From the NCBI RefSeq assembly GCF_000003605.2, contig NW_003123408.1, forward strand, positions 294,483 through 325,348: a DNA stretch of 30,866 bases, read 5' to 3'. This DNA comes from Saccoglossus kowalevskii (taxonomy: Eukaryota > Hemichordata > Enteropneusta > Harrimaniidae). Shown piece after piece: positions 21,623-30,866 of this stretch (position 1 is its first letter; each line of letters opens with the position of its first letter). Position numbers and translations under genes: made by a program. The notes under the pieces were generated by a model. It made no database searches, was not told the DNA's origin, and worked only from the letters and a program-made list of their open reading frames with translations.

Positions 21623-23372
21623 TAATGATATCGTCAGTTAATTGGTTTGCACTCATCTTTTCTGTTAATACTCACAATGATGTAATTCTGAAGTATTCCA
21701 TTCTCCTTGGATCGATTTTAAGCAGGTTATTTCCGAAATGCCAAGAAAGTGACCTTGAAGTCATGAAACCTTGTCATTGGACATTGTTTTACTTTTCGGA
21801 ATAATAGATGTGAATTGAGACTACCATAAAATATCCTTTGACGTGACCTGTGATTGCTGTGAAAGGTGTTAAATACTCCCTTCACACTCATTTGAATAGC
21901 TTTAGAAAATAACTTTCATTTTTTAATCAAAATATATTCTAACAGATCATATCTTTAAAATCGCAGTAATTCAATTGTCCATAGCTTTAAAAATGCCAAT
22001 TTTTCAGAAATTGCATCAGTACAACACACTTGGCCTATCAGATCAGAGTACATTGTAGAAAAACATCATGAAGCAAATTACTTCGCCTCTAGAGTTTGCG
22101 CTGTTCGAAAACATTACACAACTAAGATAATGACAAAAAACTTGTCTTCGACTGTTTTGCTACATACCCTAAAAATGTTTATACCGTGAATTCCAGTGGT
22201 ACATGTATGTAAATAATATAGTTAGTGTTTTCCTTGGGTGTGCGCCCACCACTTACTTTCACCGATTTCACATATTGAGGCCCCTGGGCTTGATTTATGT
22301 GATTTTCTATAGAGAAGCTCTTTTGTGTCTATTTCTATGCACAAGACTTATCGCTCATTGGATGAATCTCAGATTATTTAGAAACTGTCGTCCACTGCTG
22401 TGATATTGGATTACATGTTGAATCAGTGTTCATTTTCTTATGATATGCTAATTAGGCTTGTTTGCGGGATGCATTATAGAGGGGGATACTTTATGTATGT
22501 GTTATGTTTATTAAATTACCGTACGAACGCAACGCATTGTACAAGCATAGATTTCAATGAAACGTGATCTTCAATATTTTCAACTATCTGTTATAAATGT
22601 AACTGTGGGGCATGTGGCTTATAGAATGTAACATTTCCCCCACTCAATGCGGTTAGAATTAGTAATTATGCTATGTTGTTAAAAGGTTGAAAGTTCATCG
22701 CTACCATATATGGATGTCATGGATGAACCAATCCTTGAATTTGTATTACTTGTATTAGAATTTTTGGGGAAAACAATCTAGTTTTGCACCATATTGTACA
22801 AAGCTCAATCGGATTGTCTCAAAACTTGTCAATGCTAGATCATATCATGGCTAATGTTACATTCTATCCGTCTCCATTTTCATCCGAAAAAATATAAATC
22901 ACTGTTTATTGAATAAACTAAAAATTATTCTATTAATTCACGCATAAGAAACAAATTTACATCTGTACCCTATTCACACGCTTGAAAAAAACACAATTAT
23001 TATTACTACTGCAAATTGAGTTTTTATGGTAATCATATTTTTGTTCTTCATAAGAACCTTTATATCCCGTCCTCAATTATTTAAGAGTTCTTGTTAACCT
23101 TTTATTGATGATAAAATAAATTACTAGTGACATCTTGACATAAAATTATACTACTTTGCCTTGTTGTATAGTGATAAATACTATAATACAAACTGGAGAA
23201 GAAACTTTTACATATGCAAATTAGTTACTAGTTATTAGTTTTCACAAGAGCTGTAGGCAATTTAAAATTGTCTATTTACTTCAAAATTAAAAAAGAAATT
23301 CCAAAAACATGTATAACAATTTTCAAAATTTTGGCAGGGAAAAGGGTTGATCATTTTTCGTCACTAAAATAC
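21623..23372. other. Intron 1 sequence, nothing recognised
   Basis: AT-rich, no repeat family or exon recognised. A 66-codon open frame at 22203-22403 lacks support. Confidence 0.5.
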
Positions 23373-23433
23373 CAGTTAGCTTAATCGGTAAAACATACTG
23401 GCTGAAAAGATAGTACATGTATGTATTCGTGCC
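23373..23433 (+). repeat. tRNA-like fragment (possible SINE head)
   Basis: TTAGCTTAATCGGTAAAACA resembles a tRNA D arm / pol III A box. It is followed by CTGAAAA, a possible GAA anticodon loop, and by TATTCGTGCC, a weak B box. The stems do not pair well enough for a functional tRNA. Most likely a decayed tRNA-derived SINE or pseudogene. Confidence 0.3.
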
Positions 23434-24465
23434 ACAAATTATTTGTAATTCGTATACTGTATATGAACAGAGCTAAAAATGGCCATGGGCCATGGAGGCA
23501 CAATTTCAATCAGTTCAAAGGAATTTTAAAAGCTTCAGCCATAAAATTGAATGCTACATGAGAGTACTAAAATACAACCCCTAGATGAATCATATGTCGT
23601 TGTCACATAAATTTCCACAACGTGCAATAGACGCGTATACGTGTGAAGTGACAGACAAAAACGAAAATGCTTCCTGCTTCTTCTATGTGTTTATTTATGA
23701 ATCAATGTGTTTCTCATTGTAAAAATAGATTTCTTGGAAAAACAAGTGTAAATGCTACTCCAGATTGTTGTTACATTACATTTATGTTCATAAACTATTT
23801 GAAAATGTAATACCCGGTAGTTTATCTATCCTTTTTACTCACTTTAGGTCGAATATAATTTGATAGATATTGATCAGTGTTTGACATGAATTAGGACAGT
23901 CTCGTAAGAGAGGTCAATATTCAATGACCTCATTCAAAAGATTGAGTGGTAAAGTAAAAAGTAACGCCACCATTTGTTGAGTACATTCAATCTTAGTTAC
24001 CAACATCCACAATTATTTGCTCACATAAAACACCATCACTAATGAAATTACAATTGCTAGCAACCTGGTAAATTTTCATGGCATGATAGAAAACCATTTT
24101 TACCATTGGTGTCTTTAGCCTGAATTAATCTTAAAATCGTTGCCGTTTTAAAATATGTGCACATGTCAAAAACACACGACTAGTATTGGAAAAGGAGTTC
24201 AGGTTACCGTTGTCTATGTACATTAACATGTGCTTACTGGGGTCACCTAAATCATCAAGCTTTTGTTTCTTCTTATTAATAGAAAAATATATGCCCTTTC
24301 TGTTGCCTTTAACCTTGTACTTACAGTGATATTGGCATTGTCATCAATTTCATAATTTCCATCATGTAGAAAACTAATTATATAAATCAAGTCATGGTTG
24401 GAAAACTTAGAAAATTTGATTACATATGTCTGTCACATCAACCTTAGGTATCAGTAAAAATTATA
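23434..24465. other. Intron 1 sequence, nothing recognised
   Basis: No supported exon or repeat. A short palindromic patch (GGCCATGGGCCATGG) lies near 23480-23495. Confidence 0.5.
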
Positions 24466-24644
24466 CCGTAAATTCTGTATTAGGAGCATATCCCTAATAG
24501 AAGTCGCACCCATTCTTTTTGAGCAATTGAGAACCAAAAATTCATCATTTCTCATATGTGTAGGTGCTCTAATAGAAGGCGCATCCCCTTTATTGCATTG
24601 TGCCATTTTAATAGAAGCCGCGGTTTCTAATACAGATTTTACAG
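24466..24644. mobile_element. 179 bp MITE with 18 bp imperfect TIRs
   Basis: Left CCGTAAATTCTGTATTAG and right CTAATACAGATTTTACAG match as inverted repeats at 16 of 18 positions. Inside, AGAAGTCGCACCC, AGAAGGCGCATCCC and AGAAGCCGCGG form three short internal repeats following TAATAG/TTATAG-like words. There is no true ORF; the 74-codon minus-strand frame is repeat-derived. Terminal bases resemble the larger element at 15040-16334. Confidence 0.7.
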
Positions 24645-25500
24645 CACACTCCATTGTGGATGCATTATTCGGCACAAATCATTAGACTTTGTCCTGCCAT
24701 TTTTGTTGTTTAGTGATAAACTAAGCCTACAAGATCAAAAATTGTTCCTACATTGTCTTGTATTCATATTAGCAGCAGCTCATTTTCATTGCACTTGACA
24801 AGGAATAGCAACAGATAATATAATTTAATAAAATAGAACAAATGATAGAATTTAATATGGTACATGTATTTGCATTATCTTATTCACATTTTCTTGGCAG
24901 TCAATGTTAGTGCGTGCTGGAGAAATCTTGTGTATACTACATTTGTAATTAGACAATCGCCTAATTGGTAAACATGAAAATAAGGAATTGAGTTTGTTCA
25001 TTTATGCTGATGATCCTAGGACCCCGGGAAGCAAATCATTTTCATCGCGTGTGATGATAGTGGCTGCTGTAGACCTTGGAATTAATAGCTACTCAATATT
25101 TGCCCAATTTGCATGGCTTTCTTTTGTACTTTTGACAACAGATGAAGCTTGCGTGCCTATTTGATAAGGATTATGCACGAAATTTTTTTCCCAGTAATAA
25201 ATAAACTCAGATTCCATATTGTTGAAAGATCCATGCTTGATTTCAAATCTAGTGACTATTATGAAAATAGTATTCAAATTACCCTACTTTCATTCCTTGT
25301 TATTTTGCTCATGTTTAGTAATCATGAAAAATGGGTTAACTTAATAAATAGGCATCAATTTGTTTTATGCAGTACTAGTAGGTTATTCTTTCGTTCTTGG
25401 ATTATTGAACGAAAGACGTTTCACTTGGCAGCACAGATTTTTATACAAATTATAGGCTCAGTTCTGTTACTGTATATATTTTACCAGATGTGCAATATAA
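24645..25500. other. Intron 1 sequence, nothing recognised
   Basis: A 119-codon + strand open frame (25149-25508) has AT-driven composition and no domain that I recognise. Not called as a gene. Confidence 0.5.
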
Positions 25501-25560
25501 TGGGTTAGTGTGTCTTCCCAAACAGATACAGTGCAGGTTTCATCTGCCCTATTCAACTCC

Positions 25561-26262
25561 CAAGTGCACAAATTTGCCTGCCTTGTAGCATATCTTGTTG
25601 AAAAAATGGCATCTCCCTATCAGAAGAAATACAAGACACACAGAATAGATTACTATATATAGGTACTTGTATATGTATGAGGAGATTCAACATCTATTGA
25701 GTTAGTGATTGACATTCCTACAACCCTCCCCCACCCAAGTGTACAAATTTGCCTGCCTTGTAGCATATATTGTTGGAAAAAGACATCTCCCTCTCAGAAG
25801 AAATGAAAGACACACAGAATAGATTACTTAAAAAGACTATATTAAATTATGTGCATTTTGTATATGTATGATGAGATTCAACACCTATTAGTTAGTGATT
25901 GACATTCCTACAACCCTCCCACCCCCACCCAAGTGCACAAATTTGCCTGCTTTGTAGCATATATTGTTGGAAAAATGGCATCTCCCTATCAGAAGAAATG
26001 CGAGACACACAGAATAGATTACTATATATACTTGTATATGTATGAGGAGATTCAACACCTATTGAGTTAGTGATTGACATTCCTACAACCTTCCCACCCA
26101 AGTGCACAAATTTGCCTGCCTTGTAGCATATGTTGTTGAAAAAATGGCATTTTCATATCAGAAGAAAATGCGAGACACACAGAATAGAATACTATATATA
26201 CTTGTATATGTATGATGAGATTCAACACCTATTGAGTTAGTGATTGACATTCCTGCAACCTA
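25561..26262 (+). repeat. Four-copy 164-194 bp tandem repeat
   Basis: Units start at CAAGTGCACAAATTTGCCTG near 25561, 25736, 25930 and 26099. Each continues through TTGTAGCATAT, GGCATCTCCCTATCAGAAG, GACACACAGAATAGA, CTTGTATATGTATGA and TTAGTGATTGACATTCCT. Differences are few and mainly indels in the poly-C and ATATAT parts, so the amplification looks recent. Confidence 0.92.
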
Positions 26263-27380
26263 TACTTCATACCATTTGTATTGCTAGAATGTTATATTGC
26301 CTGTAGTGTATGGTTTTTGTAGAGGAATTCTGTTTCTCATGATGTATTATTTTTGTAATACAACTGTCTTATTATAAATAAGTGGTAAACAGTCTTGGAA
26401 AGTTGAAAATTGCATGAGGTCATTTTGTGTCGAATACTCTTTTAATTTGAGTAAATCGAATCAAATGCGAAAGTTGTTGCACTCAGAGTTATCCTGATTG
26501 AAGCCTGACTTATTTCACGTTTATCGAGTAGGGAGTAATTGTTATCACTTCAATAAATCCTGTCTAGCATTGCTGTTTAGAATTCTGTTTTGTGTGCATG
26601 CTAAAATATTTAACCAAGGAAGTACAAAATGTATGTGATGTTGGCAGTTTGCTCAGACACGATGGCCTTAAAAGTAAAATAGTTGTTGAATACTTTGAAA
26701 ATGGAATGACTTAAGGGCTTTACAGGACACAACTCAAGAGTCTGGTGTGCATGAAATGCTTCATATGGGATCTTGATTTTAATAGTGTTTTTGTTCATCT
26801 TTGATCGTCAAACAGGAAGATCCTGCAAATCTGCAGAAATGTAATTTTCTGCTGTTTTTAAGAAGTGGAAAAAGAAGAGATTGATATACTAGTAGGTTGG
26901 CCTTGAGAAAGTTCTCCAATTTTGATGAATATCACTAATGAACTACCATCTTTTACAACTGGTTGCCCAGTAGACTTCCAATAAATTTAACCAAACACAT
27001 CTTTAGATATTGTGTATACAGTAAAAGTTATAATAGGATCATTGTTATATTGTTATTTTATCAATGTTTGTGTAGAGCAAAATTACAGTTGTCATTTGGA
27101 AATATGATCCAGATGATATTTGTGATTAGTTTGGGATCCAGCCATTCCGAATGCCCTTCCTAGTGTGCTCAAGATTGGCCTGGTGAATCACTACATAGAT
27201 ATGCCGACTTCAGTTCATTACCATGGAAACTTACATGTGCAGACTGACCCTAGGCCCTACCCACTGCCCTCCAGACTGATTCACTAGTCTATTTTATTCT
27301 TAAATTTTCCACGATAATAGACAGTACCAAGTATAATCTAAGATCAAAATTTAATGAAATTTAATTACTTTTTCTGGTAG
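26263..27380. other. 3' part of intron 1, nothing recognised
   Basis: No supported exon. The last bases (TACTTTTTCTGGTAG) form the acceptor of the exon at 27381. Confidence 0.55.
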
Positions 27381-27579
27381 GTGCACCGACTTGACAGTGA
27401 TTTTAGAATGTCAGAACCAAGCTGTAGTGCTGCTACTAATCTTGAACAAGATCTCTATCCAGCATTGATGGCATCTCAACCAATAGGAACTGATAGATTT
27501 CATCTTCCCAGTAGTTCAAACAATTCTGATGTTTTAACAGATGACACTGATGATTATATTACTGACAACAGAAATACAG
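27381..27579 (+). CDS. SIM-rich (Arkadia-like) gene, second coding exon
   Basis: The acceptor TTTTTCTGGTAG and the near-ideal donor ACAG|GTAAGA bound 199 nt that are open in phase 0 from the first base. They encode 66 residues plus one base (residues 21-86 of the joined protein). The sequence has an internal Met (ATG 27408, MSEPSCSAATNLEQDLYPAL), which is an alternative start, then a Ser/Asn/Asp-rich acidic end (DVLTDDTDDYITD). The leftover G joins the GC at 28272 to make Gly and the frame continues open for 427 codons, which strongly supports the junction. No domain is recognisable in this exon alone. Confidence 0.7.
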
Positions 27580-28271
27580 GTAAGATAGGACTGGGTTACT
27601 TTCAGCCATAGTGGTAGACTTGTAGTTTATAAATGGTGAAAGCCAAGTGATCTTTGTAGCCTTCCTCTTGATAATTGTCACCAGTCTGGGGTTCTGCCTG
27701 TGATGCAATGATTGACAGGCTCAATAATATTTCACCAATCAGCAAGGTCAAAATTTGCCTTGATATTTTATTAGACACTGATCGCTCCAATTTCAAAATA
27801 TTTTGAGATCTCATGGCATTGCAAGATAGTGTTGATAACAATACTGGGCTATAAAATGTTTTGAGAGGTTGTTGTTGTGCTTTTCTCCCTGGACGACAAA
27901 CAAGAATTCCAATGGACATTCAAGGACCATACATGTAGTATCTCAACTGGTGTCTCTGTATGTAAAAGCAAGTACATGTACAGAAATATGATGAAATGTG
28001 GTTTGAAAGCTTTCTACATCAGTAGCGATGAGATTCAGATCGACAATGTGAAGGCCAAAAAGTTCAACCCTGTGGGTTTTCTTGAGCATACACCAGGTCT
28101 ATATTTCTCAGCCCATCAAATTCTGTGTTTGCAATCACTAATATCCCGAACTTCCTGGTATTGTTGTACCACATAGCACTTTGATTAATTTATAAAGAAA
28201 ATTTCTATAATTTTTATAAAAATCAATTTTTAACATAAAAACTAACACAATTTCTGAATTTGTTTTGATAG
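27580..28271 (+). other. Intron 2 of the SIM-rich gene
   Basis: A 692 bp intron with GTAAGA donor and TTTTGATAG acceptor. A 99-codon + strand open frame (27877-28176) lies inside without an ATG start or recognised domain. I treat it as intronic, though a retained or cassette exon cannot be excluded. Confidence 0.65.
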
Positions 28272-29553
28272 GCTTGCTTACTGATGAAGTACCAAGATAC
28301 CCAAGTGATGAAGATGAGATTGATGTTGTTTCCTTGGATGCAGACTCGCAGTCAACAACAATAAATGGCCAGGATTATTTTCCAGATTTTGAGCATGTTG
28401 TGGAAGGAGCAGTGGATTTATCCAAATTTGAAAAGCGGGCTGAAAAAGTAGCGGAAGAAAAAGTAAACAATTCACCGAATAAACCAGACTCGACTATTAA
28501 AGTAAAGAATAGTGACACAAAACAAAAAAGGAATCGTATGAATAAGAGTCCTAGTGAGCATCTGCAAAACAGGGAGGCGGCATCCACTTCATTAAACTCT
28601 ACAAATGAAAATCCTAATTTAGAATCAGTGCCCACAAACCAACAAAACTTTTTCCCAAATGGGCTTGGGGAAGATTTACTTTTGCACCCATCACAAGCAG
28701 ATCATGAACAGGAGGTTCTTGATCTTAGTTTACCGAATTCTGAGAGGACGCTAAATAATGAACTCAATTCTGGGGTTCACCATCCTGTGCCGGGGTTGAT
28801 GGGATTTCATGATCCACTACTAAGCGGTAGTGAGGAAAATCATCTTGCACCTAGCTTGGGCATGGCCAAGACAGCTTTTCGACCAACATGTGCCTACTTA
28901 CAACAACAAAGAGCTATGTTGCCGATGCATCCACACCAGTCAAGAAGTTTCAATCTTGAAAGGACTGAGTTGAACATTAGTGAGAGCTCCGCTTTTCGAC
29001 GTCCATCCCCCACCTTAGTGAGTAGCAGCAGTCACACAAACCCGTCAGTTACGACAAACAATACTTCACAAGTCGTCAGTGCCGGGAGAGGTTTCCATGA
29101 TGATGTCGTAAATGTAATGCCATCAACGAGTGGATTGAATAATCCTTCTCACGACTTCAATCAAACTATGCATGACCCTCTTGATTGGCTGATGCCTTCA
29201 GATACCTCTGATGAGGATTCAGACATAGATATTGTTAGTGTCAGTGAGCCAGATTCTCAATCTTTTCTTGGATTTATCCCAACATCCAGTGGCGTTGCAA
29301 GCGGTGCCATGTGCACATCAACTACAAACTCGGTAGATGCCACTCCAGTTGAGATAATAGATGATGATGAACCTGTTGCAGGTCCAAGTCGTGAAAGGAG
29401 ACATCTATTTGATCAGTTGATGGAATTTGATATCACTTCAAGTAGCTCTGATAGTGATAGCAATACTGATGTGGAAGTGGTTGCTATTGATGCTGATGAA
29501 GACACTGATGAGGATGTGCTTGATGATGATGATGATGATGACATCATATCGAG
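28272..29553 (+). CDS. SIM-rich protein, probable Arkadia/RNF111-like N-terminal region, large exon
   Basis: A 1282 nt exon encodes residues 87-513 of the joined protein; the ending GAG|GTAAAA leaves two bases over. The protein is hydrophilic, Ser/Asn/Asp-rich and probably disordered. Hydrophobic cores flanked by acidic or Ser residues look like SUMO-interaction motifs: IDVVSL (103-108), VLDLSL (235-240), IDIVSV (405-410), VEIIDDDE (446-453) and VEVVAID (487-493). A basic KQKRNR (170-175) may be nuclear targeting, and a seven-Asp run ends the exon. The order of an early SIM, IVSV after Asp/Glu, then a SIM with DDDEP parallels the vertebrate Arkadia N-terminus. Arkadia is a SUMO-targeted ubiquitin ligase that degrades SnoN/Ski in TGF-beta signalling. 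No RING is visible, so it must be in later exons; otherwise an in-frame TAA at 29555-29557 overlapping the donor ends a 514-residue protein. Another multi-SIM protein is possible. Confidence 0.75.
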
Positions 29554-29767
29554 GTAAAATATCATTTCTATAGTTGAATGGCTTAACAGACATACTATAA
29601 AGGAAAAAGGACAGTTAGCGAGATGGTTTGCCACTTTGATTTTTGTCCTCTCTGAACTTGGTGGGGCTGTTACATTGACACTTGCAGTTTAGATCGTTCT
29701 ATTATCAGGCTACTAGTATTTTGGATATTTCTTGAATTATACTTGAGTGTAGATAGCAAATTAAGAA
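29554..29767 (+). other. Start of intron 3 (or 3' UTR), nothing else recognised
   Basis: Sequence downstream of the large exon. If the GTAAAA donor is used this is intron; if not, translation stops at 29555-29557 and this is 3' UTR. Confidence 0.5.
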
Positions 29768-29979
29768 TACTGTGGAATACTATATTTTCGCTGGAATTAA
29801 TTTTCGCTGAAAAGGCTTTTTGGGCGTTCTTTATGTAATTTATTTTCACTGATTTTTGATGAGTTTAATGTGAAATATAGGAAAAAAAGTATATTCGCTG
29901 GAATTTATTTTCACGGAATCATCCCTTCAGCGAAAATAGTGAAAATAAATTCCAAGCGAAAATAAAGTATTCTACAGTA
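29768..29979 (-). mobile_element. TA-flanked MITE with TACTGTGGAATAC ends, copy 3
   Basis: A 212 bp copy, same length and orientation as the one at 8687-8898 and visibly similar along its whole length. It begins TACTGTGGAATACTATATTT and ends AAAGTATTCTACAGTA. The internal CGCTGGAATT / AATTCCAAGCG words are inverted repeats. It lies about 210 bp after the last recognised exon. Confidence 0.88.
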
Positions 29980-30641
29980 TTTGTTGAATATGTGTACTTG
30001 GATTTGCAAATCATCATGTTGATCGCCCTATGAAATATAGTGAAGTGGAGCACACGCAGCATGCCATCTGTCAAGGGGCACGGCAAATTCCAAATTGTTT
30101 TGCAAAGTTGCAAGCCATCTGTCTGAATAATTCACAGAAGCTTTGTAATATGTACAGTGACTTGAACCATGAACCAAATTCTCCACTTGTGGCATTTGAT
30201 GAGTCATCCATGTCAATCCTGGTGCATTTCCCATTTTATTAATGACTAAATTCTTTGTTACCTGGACAATTAAGGTAGAGATGCAGTTTATTTGTGAATT
30301 TCAATCAAAAATAGTTTTTTTCGTTTTTTATATGGATTTTTATCTAAAGAACATTCTGTGAAAATTTGACCAATGAATTCTTATTGGAACACCGTTAAAA
30401 TTGCTGTTTTATTTCTGGTTAAAAATAAAAAACACTCACACGTGGCAATGTTTATGTCCAATTGCCTAATTTGCATGAGTAACCAAATAACAGGACCTTT
30501 GATTGACAATATGCAAATCGATATTGTACGGGTTCATTCAATTCACGCGCATGTGCAATTCATCTCAAATCAGTTCTCGCTCGCTAACAAACCAAACATT
30601 ATATTTCCTCAGCGTTTTTTCCTAATTTTTATCATTACATT
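29980..30641. other. Gene-free stretch, nothing recognised
   Basis: Short open frames on both strands lack recognisable domains. I could not find a following exon of the SIM-rich gene in the required phase (needing one base to complete a codon) or any RING-like Cys/His spacing. Confidence 0.5.
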
Positions 30642-30773
30642 ATGCGTGGTGTGAAAAGAAAGAGAGGTAGAAAGAAGATTCAGATGATTTCTATGTCGGA
30701 AGAGGCAAAAGCTACACTGAAGGCATCAGCCCACCGAACGAAAAACAAAATCGATGTGAGCGTCCAAACATGA
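30642..30773 (+). CDS. Small basic ORF, possible first exon of another gene
   Basis: ATG 30642 opens 43 codons ending TGA at 30771. It begins MRGVKRKRGRKKIQMISMSE, a strongly basic, nuclear-localisation-like start, followed by an Ala/Lys-rich helical-looking stretch. A possible donor (ATCGAT|GTGAGC at 30756) would end it after 38 codons in phase 0. The composition is less AT-driven than the surroundings. I do not recognise the family; it may be the start of a transposon-encoded or nuclear protein gene continuing past the window. Support is limited to composition, Met and donor. Confidence 0.3.
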   Translation: MRGVKRKRGRKKIQMISMSEEAKATLKASAHRTKNKIDVSVQT

Positions 30774-30866
30774 CTTTCCCTGAAGGCACGAATCCGAATT
30801 TCTGATTGACTGAGAGATTTTATTTTTAAATAATTGTTCTCAAAAAATAAACTGAGCATCTGAAGA

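Noticed and set aside
23373-23433. tRNA gene
   Set aside because: D-arm and anticodon-loop resemblance only; the stems do not pair and the B box is weak, so I list it as a tRNA-like fragment.
25149-25508. 119-codon + strand open frame
   Set aside because: AT-driven composition, no domain, no exon boundaries linked to neighbours; lies in intron 1.
27877-28176. 99-codon open frame between the two SIM-gene exons
   Set aside because: Non-ATG start, no recognised domain. The flanking exons join in phase across it, so it is best treated as intron.
28278-28635. Minus-strand open frames opposite the SIM-rich exon
   Set aside because: Antisense shadows of the well-supported + strand coding exon.
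1-30866. CRISPR array, bacterial operons or other prokaryotic systems
   Set aside because: No direct repeats with unique spacers of the right sizes, no dense gene packing; spliced exons and eukaryotic repeats argue for an animal genome.

Overview
This is nuclear DNA from an animal, most likely a marine invertebrate. It is AT-rich, has spliceosomal introns with good GT/AG sites, and is full of short inverted-repeat transposon remnants, minisatellites and microsatellites. Frequent ACATGTA words and the repeat style fit a mollusc or another non-vertebrate bilaterian, but no sequence here fixes the species. Nothing prokaryotic is present, and a 50-N assembly gap lies at 19483-19532. Most longer open frames look like chance or repeat artefacts. 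The real coding signal is in short exons, all on the + strand.

Layout. 1-9957 has no convincing gene. It holds two copies of a fold-back element (1467-1604, 2348-2468), a TTAA-flanked MITE (2861-3025), two copies of a ~210 bp TA-flanked MITE (6395-6598, 8687-8898), RFX/X-box palindromes and an (AT)n microsatellite. At 9958-9991 and 10746-10855 are two phase-compatible exons. The second encodes the start of a discoidin (F5/8 type C) domain resembling discoidin domain receptors; no continuation was found. 11085-13870 is repeat-derived: a 230 bp tandem duplication and a 1.66 kb element with 18 bp terminal inverted repeats.

The main gene starts at 14923-15026 (5' UTR plus 20 codons, behind a CCAAT/CRE/X-box cluster). 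It continues at 27381-27579 and 28272-29553. The splice phases agree (0, then 1), giving 513 codons of an acidic, serine-rich protein with four or five SUMO-interaction-like motifs. The best guess is the N-terminal part of an Arkadia/RNF111-like SUMO-targeted ubiquitin ligase; the RING end would lie beyond the window. Its 12.35 kb first intron contains a 1.3 kb inverted-repeat transposon only 13 bp after the splice donor, a 120 bp tandem array with a tRNA-Met-like core, a second TTAA MITE, a small TA MITE, and a four-copy 164-194 bp tandem repeat.

After the last recognised exon come a third ~210 bp MITE (29768-29979) and, near the end, a short basic ORF (30642-30773) that may be the first exon of another gene. 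No pathway link between the discoidin exons and the SIM-rich gene is visible; they are probably separate neighbouring genes.
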